Below are positions 40,661 through 48,730 of a stretch of DNA of 64,000 nt, piece after piece. Made by a program: the position numbers and the translations under genes. Location: contig CAWIPM010000003.1 of assembly GCA_963838035.1 (NCBI GenBank), positions 1 to 64,000 on the forward strand, in the 5' to 3' direction. The notes beneath the pieces were generated by a model. The model saw only the letters and a program-made list of their open reading frames with translations, did not search any database and had not been told where the DNA came from. Origin of the DNA: CAVVNN01 sp963838035. Its GTDB lineage: Bacteria > Actinomycetota > Thermoleophilia > Solirubrobacterales > 70-9. The stretch's first letter is position 1, and every line of letters begins with the position of its first letter.

Positions 40661-42028
40661 ATGAGCGACTTCACCGAGCTGGCGATCGCCGGCCGAATCG
40701 CGAGCCCTAGCGATCCCGACTGGGACGAGGCGCGCGCCGCCTGGAACCTGATCGCCGACCAGCAACCCAGCGCGGTCGCCTTCGTCGAGAGCGCCGAGGA
40801 CGTCGCCAAGGCCGTTCGCTTCGCCGCCGCCAGCGACCTGCGCGTCGCCGCGCAGGGCACCGGCCACGGAGCTGTCCCCCTGGCCGGCTCGCTGGCCGGC
40901 TCGATCCTGGTCAAGACCGAGCGGATGCGCGGCATCGAGGTCGATCCGGATGCGGGCACCGCCCGGGTCGAGGCAGGCGTCCTCTCCGCCGAGCTGGGCG
41001 AGGCAGCGAACGCCCACGGCCACTGCTTCCTGCCCGGCTCCTCCCCCGACGTCGGCGTCGTCGGCTACACGCTGGGTGGCGGGCTCAGCTGGCTCGGCCG
41101 CCGCCACGGCTTCGCCTGCAACCACGTCCGGGAGATCGAGCTGGTCACCGCTGACGGTGAGCGGCGCACCGTCGACGCAGATAACGACTCCGACCTGTTC
41201 TGGGCGCTGCGCGGTGGTGGAGGCGGCTACGCGATCGTCACCGCCCTGGTTCTCGACCTGCTGCCGATCGGCGAGGTCTACGCCGGTGCCCTGCTCTTCC
41301 CGGCGACGCTCGGCCGTGACGCGGTCCGCGCCTACCGTGACTGGGCCGCGACCGCCCCCGAGGAGGCAACCACCGTCATCCGCTTCATCACCCCACCAGA
41401 TATCCCCGATGTGCCCGAGCCGCTACGCGGCACCCCGCTGCTGACGATCGACGGCGCCTATATCGGCGACCCGGCGGACGGCGAGGAGCTGATCGCCCCG
41501 CTGCGCGAGCTCGGCGAGCCGATCATGGACAGCTTCGGCCGGATGCCGACCGCCGGCCTCAGCCAGATCCACATGGACCCGGAGAACCCGGTGCCGGGGA
41601 TCGGCGACGGGGCATTGCTCCGCGAGCTGACCGACGAGGCGATCGACGCCTGGGTCGGCGCCACCGGACCGGAGTCCGGCTCGCCGCTGCTGCTGAGCGA
41701 GCTGCGCCACCTCGGCGGTGCGCTCGGCCGACCGGCGGACGGCGGCGGCGCCCTCTCCCACCTCGACGCCGGTTTCGGCTTGTACAGCGTCGGATTGCCG
41801 ATGACGCCCGAGCTTGGCGAGGCGATCCCACCCCACCTGCGCCAGCTGGAGGCGACGATGAGTCAATGGGGCGCCGACGGCGCCTACTTCAACTTCACCG
41901 AACGGCCATGCGACCTGGACGCGATCCTCCCCCCGGACACCTGCGACCGCCTGGCCGAGGTGAAGCGGCACTGGGACCCCGACGGCAGGATCCTCGCCAA
42001 CCATGCCGTCTCACCCGCGACCGCCTGA
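40661..42028 (+). CDS. FAD-linked (PCMH/BBE-type) oxidoreductase
   Basis: The 455-residue flavoprotein has the PCMH FAD-binding fold. RVAAQGTGHGAVPLAG carries the His that is usually attached to FAD (about residue 68). It is followed by VEAGVLSAELGEAANAHGHC, PGSSPDVGVVGYTLGGGLSW and DLFWALRGGGGGYAIVTALV. At the position where berberine-bridge enzymes have a second flavin-linking Cys there is Ser/Pro (GSSPDVG), suggesting single His attachment. The C-terminal BBE-like end is PCDLDAILPPDTCDRLAEVK. Members oxidise sugars, alcohols or aromatics with O2 or dye acceptors. Lying between rpiA and pgl suggests a sugar or sugar-acid substrate, which is inference only. Confidence 0.88.
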   Translation: MSDFTELAIAGRIASPSDPDWDEARAAWNLIADQQPSAVAFVESAEDVAKAVRFAAASDLRVAAQGTGHGAVPLAGSLAGSILVKTERMRGIEVDPDAGTARVEAGVLSAELGEAANAHGHCFLPGSSPDVGVVGYTLGGGLSWLGRRHGFACNHVREIELVTADGERRTVDADNDSDLFWALRGGGGGYAIVTALVLDLLPIGEVYAGALLFPATLGRDAVRAYRDWAATAPEEATTVIRFITPPDIPDVPEPLRGTPLLTIDGAYIGDPADGEELIAPLRELGEPIMDSFGRMPTAGLSQIHMDPENPVPGIGDGALLRELTDEAIDAWVGATGPESGSPLLLSELRHLGGALGRPADGGGALSHLDAGFGLYSVGLPMTPELGEAIPPHLRQLEATMSQWGADGAYFNFTERPCDLDAILPPDTCDRLAEVKRHWDPDGRILANHAVSPATA

Positions 42029-42061
42029 GGCCGTCGGGGCAGCGAGCGATCGGGGTAGCGG

Positions 42062-42739
42062 TCAGGAAGGCGCGGCGGCCCGATCGGCCACCACGGTCAT
42101 CTCGTCGTTCTCAACCCGTCCGGCGGGAATCGCGGCGTCGGAGACGAGGAGCTTGGCCAGGGGGTCTCGCTTTTCGCCGCCCGTCACCAGCCAGACCACC
42201 CGGCGGGCTGCCGACAGGGCCGGGTAGGTGAGCGTCATGCGGTGGTGGCCCTGGTAGGCGGTCTCGGTGAGGGCGACGCGGCGGTCGGTCACGTCGAGGA
42301 CCGGGTCGCCGGGGACGAGCGAGGCGGTGTGGCCGTCTGGGCCGAGGCCGAGGTGGACGAGGTCGAGGCGCTCCGGCAGGGCGCCTTCGTACTCGCGGGC
42401 GGCGGCATCGAGGTCGCGCTGGGTCACCGGCATCGGGCGCAACGAGGACTGGTGGTCGAGCGAGAGGCCCAGCACCAGGTGGGTGAGGTTGCGATCTTCG
42501 CTGCCCGGCGAAGCGATCCGCTCGTCCACCTGGAACAGCTCGGTCTGGGCCCAGGGCATCTCCTCCATCTCGCCGAGGATCGCGAGCATCGCCCAGGGCG
42601 AACGCCCGCCGCTCATCGCCAGCGAGAAGGAGCCACGCTCCGCCACGGCAGCCCGGCCCGCAGCGGCGATCAGCTCGGCGGCACAGCGCGCCGCGGCTCG
42701 CTCGTCCTCGACAACCTCGAGGGTAGGCGTCACTCGCAT
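42062..42739 (-). CDS. pgl: 6-phosphogluconolactonase
   Basis: Starting at MRVTPTLEVVEDERAAARCA (42,739) the product has 225 residues, normal for DevB/Pgl. Conserved motifs are SFSLAMSGGRSPWAMLAIL, LFQVDERIASPGSEDRN and DLVHLGLGPDGHTASLVPGD, with the catalytic His in GLGPDGHTASL. It hydrolyses 6-phosphogluconolactone to 6-phosphogluconate. The longer frame to 42,892 runs into gnd in another frame and is not used. It lies 28 bp downstream of gnd in the same orientation, so the two oxidative-branch genes probably form an operon. Confidence 0.93.
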   Translation of the reverse strand: MRVTPTLEVVEDERAAARCAAELIAAAGRAAVAERGSFSLAMSGGRSPWAMLAILGEMEEMPWAQTELFQVDERIASPGSEDRNLTHLVLGLSLDHQSSLRPMPVTQRDLDAAAREYEGALPERLDLVHLGLGPDGHTASLVPGDPVLDVTDRRVALTETAYQGHHRMTLTYPALSAARRVVWLVTGGEKRDPLAKLLVSDAAIPAGRVENDEMTVVADRAAAPS

Positions 42740-42767
42740 AAGTGTTCGCGCTTCGCTCGCCCCGCGC

Positions 42768-43778
42768 TCACCGCTCGTCGTGCCCGCCGAACTGCTTGCG
42801 CATCGCCGAGAGCACCTTGTCGGCGAAGTCGTCCAGGCCGCGGGAGGAGAAGCGCTCGTAGAGCGCAGTGGTGAGGACCGGCGCGGGGACACCCTCGTCG
42901 ATCGCGGCGATCGAGGTCCAGCGACCCTCTCCGGAGTCGGAGACGCGCCCGGCGAAATCGGAGAGGTCGGGTGATTCCTGCATCGAGGCAGCGGTCAGGT
43001 CGAGCAGCCAGGAGCCGATCACGCTGCCCCGCCGCCAAACCTCCGCAACCTCCGGCAGGTCGAGGTCGTACTGGTAGTACTCGGGCTGCTCCAGCGGGGC
43101 GGTCTCGGCGTCGGCCTCGCGCTGCACCTTGCCGGCGTTGGCGTTCTTGAGGATGTTGAGACCCTCGGCGTAGGCCGCCATCACCCCGTACTCGATCCCG
43201 TTGTGGACCATCTTGACGAAGTGCCCGGCTCCGTTGGGCCCGCAATGCAGGTAGCCGTTCTCGGCCGGGCCGGGCTCACCGCTGCGACCTGGCGTGCGCT
43301 CCGCAGACTCGACGCCCGGCGCCAGCGTCGCGAAGACCGGGTCCAGGCGCTCCACGGCCTCATCGGGCCCGCCGATCATCAGGCAGTAGCCGCGCTCCAG
43401 CCCGAAGACGCCGCCGCTGGTGCCGCAGTCGACGAAGTCGATGCCCTTCCCCTGCAGCTTCGCGGCGCGGCGGATGTCGTCGCGGTAGTAGGAGTTGCCG
43501 CCGTCGACGATCGCGTCGCCGGCCTCCAGCTCGGCGGCGACAGCCTCGACCGTCTCCTCGGTGATCTCGCCGGCGGGGACCATCACCCAGACCGCGCGCG
43601 GCGCGCTCAGCTTCGCTGCCAGCTCCGCCAGCGAGGCGGCACCATCGGCGCCCTCCCCCGCCAGCTCGGAAACCGCATCCGGGTTGACGTCGTAGGCGAC
43701 CACCCGGTGGCCGTCGCGCATCAGCCGACGGGCCATGTTCGCCCCCATGCGGCCCAGCCCGACGATTCCCAGCTCCAT
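42768..43778 (-). CDS. gnd: 6-phosphogluconate dehydrogenase, decarboxylating (short GntZ/YqeC-like form)
   Basis: The 336-residue product begins MELGIVGLGRMGANMARRLM, the Rossmann dinucleotide motif. GGNSYYRDDIRRA, FVDCGTSGGVFGLERGYCLM and the catalytic Lys in HFVKMVHNGIEYGVMAAYAE follow. At about 330 residues it belongs to the short GndA/GntZ-like class, which often prefers NAD, rather than the 470-residue enzyme. It oxidatively decarboxylates 6-phosphogluconate to ribulose-5-P. The start at 43,778 is only 39 bp from the divergent zwf start. The very long open frame upstream reads antisense to zwf and is rejected. Confidence 0.94.
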   Translation of the reverse strand: MELGIVGLGRMGANMARRLMRDGHRVVAYDVNPDAVSELAGEGADGAASLAELAAKLSAPRAVWVMVPAGEITEETVEAVAAELEAGDAIVDGGNSYYRDDIRRAAKLQGKGIDFVDCGTSGGVFGLERGYCLMIGGPDEAVERLDPVFATLAPGVESAERTPGRSGEPGPAENGYLHCGPNGAGHFVKMVHNGIEYGVMAAYAEGLNILKNANAGKVQREADAETAPLEQPEYYQYDLDLPEVAEVWRRGSVIGSWLLDLTAASMQESPDLSDFAGRVSDSGEGRWTSIAAIDEGVPAPVLTTALYERFSSRGLDDFADKVLSAMRKQFGGHDER

Positions 43779-43817
43779 AACGCCCATCCTATGCGCTGGG
43801 GGGTAGCCTGCGGGCGA
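43779..43817. promoter_or_regulatory. 39-bp divergent gnd/zwf intergenic region
   Basis: Two divergent genes of the oxidative branch start 39 bp apart, leaving no space for two separate promoters with leaders. TATGCGCTGG and TAGCCT-like hexamers are present. Leaderless transcripts, or promoters overlapping the opposite gene's 5' end, are likely. Confidence 0.4.
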
Positions 43818-45221
43818 ATGCGGAAGGCCAGCGCCAAGCCCAGCGACAAGGCGGCCGACGTGCTGACGATCTTCGGGATCACCGGCGATCTGGCGAAGAA
43901 AATGACCTTCCGGGCGCTCTACCGGCTGGAGGCCCGGGGCAAGCTCGAGTGCCCGATCGTCGGGGTGGCGATCGACGAGTGGAGCGTCGAGAAGCTGCGC
44001 GAGCACGCCCGCGAGGCGATCGCCGCGACGATCGAGGACCCCGACGAGGACGTCTTCTCCCGCCTCGCCGCCCGCCTCTCGTACGTGCAGGGCGACTACG
44101 CCGACGCCGCCACCTTCGAACGCGTCGCCGCGGCGATCGGCGAGGCGAAGCGGCCAGTGTTCTACCTCGAGGTTCCTCCCTCCCTCTTCGCCACCGTGGT
44201 GCAGGGGCTCGGCGCCGCGGGGCTGACCGGCGGCGCCCACGTGGTGATCGAGAAGCCGTTCGGCCACGACCTCGAATCGGCGCTCGCGCTGAACGCCGAG
44301 CTGCACAAGGTGCTGGCGGAGGAGCAGATCCTGCGCATCGACCATTACCTCGGCAAGGAGCCGGTGATGGACATCGCCTACCTGCGCTTCGCCAACTCGG
44401 TGCTGGAGCCGGTCTGGAATCGCGAGCACGTCTCCCACGTTCAGATGACGATCGCCGAGGACTTCGGGGTCGAGGACCGGGGCCGCTTCTACGACGCCGT
44501 CGGGGCGATGCGCGATGTGATCCAGAACCACGCCCTGCAGGTGCTCTCGCTGATCGCGATGGAGCCGCCGGCCGGCAACCACCCCGACTCGGTCCGCGAC
44601 AAGAAGCTGGAGCTGTTCAAGGCGATGCGCGCAGCCGACCCGGAGCGCTACGTGCGCGGCCAGTACGAGGGCTTCCGGGAGGTGGAGAACGTGGCGCCGG
44701 ACTCGACCACCGAGACCTTCGCCGCGGTCGAGCTGGCGATCGACAACTGGCGCTGGAGCGGGGTGCCGTTCTTCGTCCGCGCCGGCAAGTGCCTGCCGGC
44801 GAAGTCGAGTGAGGTGACGGTGGTCTTCAAGCGGCCGCCACGGCTGGGGGTAGGGCCGGGAAGGCTGCCGGAGCCCAACCAGATGACCGTGCGGATCGAG
44901 CCGACGCCGGGGGCCCGCATCCGCCTCTACGCCAAGGCCGCGGGCGAGGAGGCGTTCGAGCCGGCCGACCTCGAGGTGCTGTTCGAGAAGGAGCCGGGGC
45001 AGGACCCCGAGCCCTACGAGCGGCTGCTCGGCGACGCGATCTCCGGTCGCCATCAGCTCTTCACCCGCGAGGACGCGGTCGAGGAGACCTGGCGGATAGT
45101 CCAGCCGCTGCTCGACGAGCCCGGCCCGGTGCACCCCTACGCCCCTGGCACCTGGGGCCCCGACGAGGCCAGGGAGTTGACCCGCGGCATAGCCCAGTGG
45201 AACGCGCCCTGGCTCCCCTGA
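43818..45221 (+). CDS. zwf: Glucose-6-phosphate 1-dehydrogenase
   Basis: From the ATG at 43,818 (MRKASAKPSDKAADVLTIFG) the product has 467 residues. The dinucleotide motif is TIFGITGDLAKKMTFRALYR. The substrate motif RIDHYLGKEPVMDIAYLRFA contains the catalytic His and Lys, and EKPFGHDLESALALNAEL and WSGVPFFVRAGKCLPAKSSE are further family blocks. It oxidises glucose-6-P to the lactone, making NADPH. No OpcA partner gene is adjacent. It is divergent from gnd. A longer open frame from 43,203 reads antisense to gnd. Confidence 0.96.
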   Translation: MRKASAKPSDKAADVLTIFGITGDLAKKMTFRALYRLEARGKLECPIVGVAIDEWSVEKLREHAREAIAATIEDPDEDVFSRLAARLSYVQGDYADAATFERVAAAIGEAKRPVFYLEVPPSLFATVVQGLGAAGLTGGAHVVIEKPFGHDLESALALNAELHKVLAEEQILRIDHYLGKEPVMDIAYLRFANSVLEPVWNREHVSHVQMTIAEDFGVEDRGRFYDAVGAMRDVIQNHALQVLSLIAMEPPAGNHPDSVRDKKLELFKAMRAADPERYVRGQYEGFREVENVAPDSTTETFAAVELAIDNWRWSGVPFFVRAGKCLPAKSSEVTVVFKRPPRLGVGPGRLPEPNQMTVRIEPTPGARIRLYAKAAGEEAFEPADLEVLFEKEPGQDPEPYERLLGDAISGRHQLFTREDAVEETWRIVQPLLDEPGPVHPYAPGTWGPDEARELTRGIAQWNAPWLP

Positions 45222-45286
45222 CTCCCCACCGCCGGCGGGGGTTGGCGACGCGAATACCGAGCGGGATGCTAGGGTTTGGGCTGCCT

Positions 45287-45304
45287 AATTAGGGCTGCCT
45301 AATT
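45287..45304. promoter_or_regulatory. Candidate metal-regulator operator upstream of the iron permease
   Basis: AATTAGG-GCTG-CCTAATT is a perfect 7-bp inverted repeat with a 4-nt centre. It arises from a tandem GGGCTGCCTAATT (45,278-45,304), 28 bp before the FTR1 start. The TTAGG/CCTAA arms recall DtxR/IdeR iron boxes, but the spacing is shorter than the known 19-bp box. Confidence 0.55.
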
Positions 45305-45331
45305 CCAGCGAGCAGAGGAGCCGCCGACCGC

Positions 45332-46201
45332 ATGATCCCGACCTTCGTCATCGCCCTGCGAGAGGGGGTCGAGGCATCGCTGATCATCGGCATCATCGCG
45401 GCCTTCCTGGTCAAGGAGGGGCGGCGGGACGCGATGCGGCAGATGTGGGCGGGCGTCGCGGTCGCGGTCGCGCTCTGCGTCGCCGTCGCCGTCGCCCTGC
45501 GGGTGGTCGGCCAGGACCTCCCCGGGCGTCAGCAGGCCGGGCTGGAGACGGTCATCGGCCTGGTCGCGGTCTGCGCCGTCACCTACATGATCGTCTGGAT
45601 GCGCCGTCACGCCCGCGGCATCAAGGCGACGCTGGAAGGCGACGCGGCCTCGGCGCTGGCCAGCGGCTCGACCATGGCGCTGGTCGCGATGGCCTTCCTC
45701 GCGGTGCTGCGCGAGGGCTTCGAGACCTCTGTATTCCTGCTCGCCGCATTCCAGGACGCGACCGACACGACCGCAGCCGGCGCCGGCGCGGTGCTCGGCC
45801 TGGTCGCCGCCGTCGGAATCGGGCTCGGCCTCTACCGCGGCGGCGTGCGGATCAACCTCACCCGCTTCTTCCGCATCACCGGCCTCGTCCTCGTCTTCGT
45901 CGCCGCCGGCCTGCTCGCCACTGCGGTCCACACTGCGCACGAGGCGGGCTGGCTGGGCGGCCTCCAGAGCCACGCGATCGACCTCACCTGGCTGGTCAAG
46001 CCGGAAACGATCTCGGGCTCGCTGCTGACGGGGATGCTGGGCCTGCAGCCCTCCCCCACGATCGGCGAGACGCTGGTCTACGTCCTCTACGCGGTCCCGA
46101 TGGCGGCCTACGTCCTCTGGCCAGACCGGATCCGGCCGCGCAGGCGCGCAGTCGGTCGGACGCGCGGAGCGAGCGCCGCCCCGGCCGAGAACCCCGCCTA
46201 A
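45332..46201 (+). CDS. efeU: FTR1-family iron permease (EfeU-like)
   Basis: The 289-residue protein has seven hydrophobic helices and two REGxE motifs that ferry iron: REGVEA near residues 10-15 (FVIALREGVEASLIIG) and REGFET near 131 (LAVLREGFETSVFLLAA). The first lies in helix 1 and the second in helix 4, as in yeast Ftr1p and EfeU. It mediates high-affinity ferrous/ferric iron uptake. The usual partners EfeO and EfeB do not lie next to it here. The palindromic candidate operator just upstream suggests control by a metal-dependent repressor. It is convergent with the arginase-family gene. Confidence 0.93.
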   Translation: MIPTFVIALREGVEASLIIGIIAAFLVKEGRRDAMRQMWAGVAVAVALCVAVAVALRVVGQDLPGRQQAGLETVIGLVAVCAVTYMIVWMRRHARGIKATLEGDAASALASGSTMALVAMAFLAVLREGFETSVFLLAAFQDATDTTAAGAGAVLGLVAAVGIGLGLYRGGVRINLTRFFRITGLVLVFVAAGLLATAVHTAHEAGWLGGLQSHAIDLTWLVKPETISGSLLTGMLGLQPSPTIGETLVYVLYAVPMAAYVLWPDRIRPRRRAVGRTRGASAAPAENPA

Positions 46202-46228
46202 ACCCTCCGCCCGCCGGGGGATCGGTGA

Positions 46229-47191
46229 TCAGGCGGTGCGGCGGAGGGCGATGCCGGTGACGATCTCGCGCACCAGGCGCTCGGCGGCGAGCGCGGTGAC
46301 ATCGGCCGATCCGACCGCCGTCGGGATCACCTCGACCACCTCGGCGCCCACCAGGTGCAGGCGTGAAGCGAGCAGCCGCGCCGCGCGCAGCAACTCGGCC
46401 GTGGTCATCCCGCCGGGCTCGGGAGTGCCGGTGCCGGGGGCGAAGGCCGGGTCGAGCACGTCGATGTCTATCGAGAGGTAGGCGGGACCGTCGCCGACCT
46501 CTGTCAGCGCCCGCTCGACAACAGCGTCGACCCCGAGCTCGCGGACCTCGTGCATGAAGATGCTGGCGATCCCCCGCTCGGCCTGCCAGGCGAACTCGGC
46601 CTCGCCGGGCCAGTACCCGCGCAGGCCGACCTGGACGTAGCGGGTGGGGTCGACATGCCCGGCCTCGACCAGCCGGCGCATCGGAGTCCCGTGCGAGACC
46701 TCGACGCCGAAGACCTCGCGGCCGGTGTCGGTGTGGGTGTCGAGATGGACCAGGCCGAGCGGACCGTGACGGCGGGCGCAGGCGCGGATGTCGGGCTCCG
46801 CGACGCCGTGGTCGCCGCCGAGGACGATCGGCACAGCGCCGGCGTTGAGAACCTCGCCCACCGTCTGCTCGATCGCATCGTGGCTGCGGGTGGGATCGGC
46901 GGGCAGGACCGGGGCGTCGCCGTAGTCGAGCACCCGCAGCTCCGCGAAGCCATCGACTTTCGCCTCCAGGTGGGGGCCGGGCGGACAGCTCGCGGCGCGG
47001 ATCGCCCGCGGTGCGAAGCGGGCACCCGGGCGGTCTGAGACGAGGTCGTCGGTCGGAGCGCCGACGATGACCACGTCGGCTCCGGCCAACTCTGCCGGGT
47101 CCTCGGTGTAGGGCATCCCGGCGAAGCTCGGCAGGCCTGCATAGTCCGGCTTCTCGCCGTAACGCCGCCAGCGCTCGAGCGGATCGATCAT
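46229..47191 (-). CDS. Agmatinase/arginase-family ureohydrolase
   Basis: The 320-residue protein has the binuclear manganese motifs of the family: IVLGGDHGVAEP (about 122-132), LVHLDTHTDTG (about 149-159) and LSIDIDVLDPAFAPGTGTPE (about 240-259). All metal ligands (His, Asp, His, Asp, Asp, Asp) are present. Substrates in the family include agmatine, arginine, guanidinobutyrate and formiminoglutamate; the sequence alone does not decide. Agmatinase (speB) is the most common assignment. No polyamine genes are adjacent. The start MIDPLERWRRYGEKPDYAGL is well supported by length. Confidence 0.9.
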   Translation of the reverse strand: MIDPLERWRRYGEKPDYAGLPSFAGMPYTEDPAELAGADVVIVGAPTDDLVSDRPGARFAPRAIRAASCPPGPHLEAKVDGFAELRVLDYGDAPVLPADPTRSHDAIEQTVGEVLNAGAVPIVLGGDHGVAEPDIRACARRHGPLGLVHLDTHTDTGREVFGVEVSHGTPMRRLVEAGHVDPTRYVQVGLRGYWPGEAEFAWQAERGIASIFMHEVRELGVDAVVERALTEVGDGPAYLSIDIDVLDPAFAPGTGTPEPGGMTTAELLRAARLLASRLHLVGAEVVEVIPTAVGSADVTALAAERLVREIVTGIALRRTA

Positions 47192-47212
47192 TCCCCGAGT
47201 CTCACACGTCAG

Positions 47213-48712
47213 TCAGGGCTTGACCACTCCTTCCGGCCGGTAATCCGTCCCGTCGATCAGGACCGCGTTATTCGAGTAGCCGGTGAAGTTGGCGGCGATT
47301 CGGCGCCAGCCGAGTTGCCGCGGCCGCGGCGCCCGGTAGCGGATCAGGGTCATGCGGCCCAGCCGCTCGCGCTGGACCTCGTGGAAGGCGGGCGGCAGCG
47401 CGCTGTGGGCGCCCGGGGGCGGCGGACGACCGCTGACCACGTCGACCTCGCCGACAGGAATGGGCCGGCGCCGCCACTGCTTCCACTTGACGCGGGTCTC
47501 CCCCGCGCCGAGGTAGAAGGCGAGCGGTTCGTCTCCCTGCTCCCAGACGAGGATCGCGCGCGGGCCGCGGGGCGGCCCGATCGCCGCCGCGACGCTGCGG
47601 AAATTGTCGCGCTGGAGAGCGGGACGGAAGTCGGAATAGACACAGAAGGCAAGAAAGTAGGCGACGAGGGCGCCGCCGACCGCCGCGCCGAGCCAGCCGG
47701 CGCGCGGGGCTGCGATGCCGGCCGCTCCCACCAGGGCGAGCGGGACGAGCGCCGGAAGCAGATTGCGCTCGAGGACGAAGTCCTGGCCGGCGGCGGCGAA
47801 GGCGAGGGCGAGCAGGACAGAGCCCCCGCCGATCGCCAGGGCGACCGCGGCGCCGCGCTTCTCCCGTACCCCTCCTCGCAGCAGGAGGAGGGCGACCGCC
47901 GCGCCGAACAGCGCGATCGGCACCAGCGCGTGCTTGAGCAGCCCCGCCTCGCCGACGAAGAAGCTGATCCCGGTCTCGCGCAGGCGCCCGAGCATGCCGA
48001 AACTTGCGATCCAGTTGTTGTTCTTGCCCTGCGCCTGGTGGAGCGCGATCGGCATCAGTGCGATGCCCGCTAGGGCGACGCCGCCGACCGCCGGCAGCAC
48101 CCGCCGCAGCGGCCGCATCGTCGCCAGTAGCCAGACCGCCTCGATCGCCAGCGGGAAGAAGGCGAAGTAGTGGGTGGCGAGGGCGAGGGCCGAGAGGACG
48201 GCCCACCAGAGGAGGTCGCGGGCCGCCCCGGTACGACGCGCGCGCAGGAAGAAGAGCAGGGCCGCGGTGCTGAGCAGGACGAGGAGGGCGTAGGCGCGGG
48301 CGTCCTGGGAGTACCAGACGAGCATCGGGTTGACGGCGACGATCGCCGCGGCGACGAGGCCGGACCGGCGGCCGATCAGCTCCCGCCCCACCAGGTAGGC
48401 GACGGGGATGGTCGCGGTGCCGAACAGCGCCGATAGCGAGCGAAGGCCCACCTCGTGCACGCCGAACGGCTGTGACCAGAGCCAGCCGACCAGGTAATAG
48501 AGCGGCGGGGTCGACTCTCCGGCCCAGACCTGGTGCATCGCCCCGGAGAGGCTCGCGCCGAGGACCCGGCCCGCGGTGACCGCCTCGTCGTGGCGGTAGC
48601 TCTGCAGGCCCAGGGTCGAGAAGCGAATCGCCGCCCCCAGCGCGGTGAGCCCGACGACCGCCCACAAGAACCATCGGGCTCTGGGAGTGTTGGGGGAGGG
48701 GAGGAGGGCCAT
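47213..48712 (-). CDS. GT39/ArnT-like membrane mannosyl/glycosyltransferase
   Basis: From MALLPSPNTPRARWFLWAVV (48,712) the product has 499 residues and about ten helices. The first extracytoplasmic loop, STLGLQSYRHDEAVTAGRVL, carries the Asp-Glu pair that is the hallmark of GT-C transferases of the PMT/ArnT type. It is followed by STPPLYYLVGWLWSQPFGVH and NPMLVWYSQDARAYALLVLL, as in family 39. They use polyprenyl-phosphate sugars on the outer membrane face. A paralogue lies at 49,864-51,324 with the same motifs, and a GH26-like hydrolase sits between. The open frame extending to 48,919 lacks similarity and overlaps the divergent gene. Confidence 0.85.
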   Translation of the reverse strand: MALLPSPNTPRARWFLWAVVGLTALGAAIRFSTLGLQSYRHDEAVTAGRVLGASLSGAMHQVWAGESTPPLYYLVGWLWSQPFGVHEVGLRSLSALFGTATIPVAYLVGRELIGRRSGLVAAAIVAVNPMLVWYSQDARAYALLVLLSTAALLFFLRARRTGAARDLLWWAVLSALALATHYFAFFPLAIEAVWLLATMRPLRRVLPAVGGVALAGIALMPIALHQAQGKNNNWIASFGMLGRLRETGISFFVGEAGLLKHALVPIALFGAAVALLLLRGGVREKRGAAVALAIGGGSVLLALAFAAAGQDFVLERNLLPALVPLALVGAAGIAAPRAGWLGAAVGGALVAYFLAFCVYSDFRPALQRDNFRSVAAAIGPPRGPRAILVWEQGDEPLAFYLGAGETRVKWKQWRRRPIPVGEVDVVSGRPPPPGAHSALPPAFHEVQRERLGRMTLIRYRAPRPRQLGWRRIAANFTGYSNNAVLIDGTDYRPEGVVKP

Positions 48713-48730
48713 CCAGTCGAAGGAACGCGA

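Noticed and set aside
42768..45134. A 788-residue gnd-containing fusion protein
   Set aside because: The first 450 residues read antisense to zwf; the Rossmann motif and start at 43,778 define the real gene.
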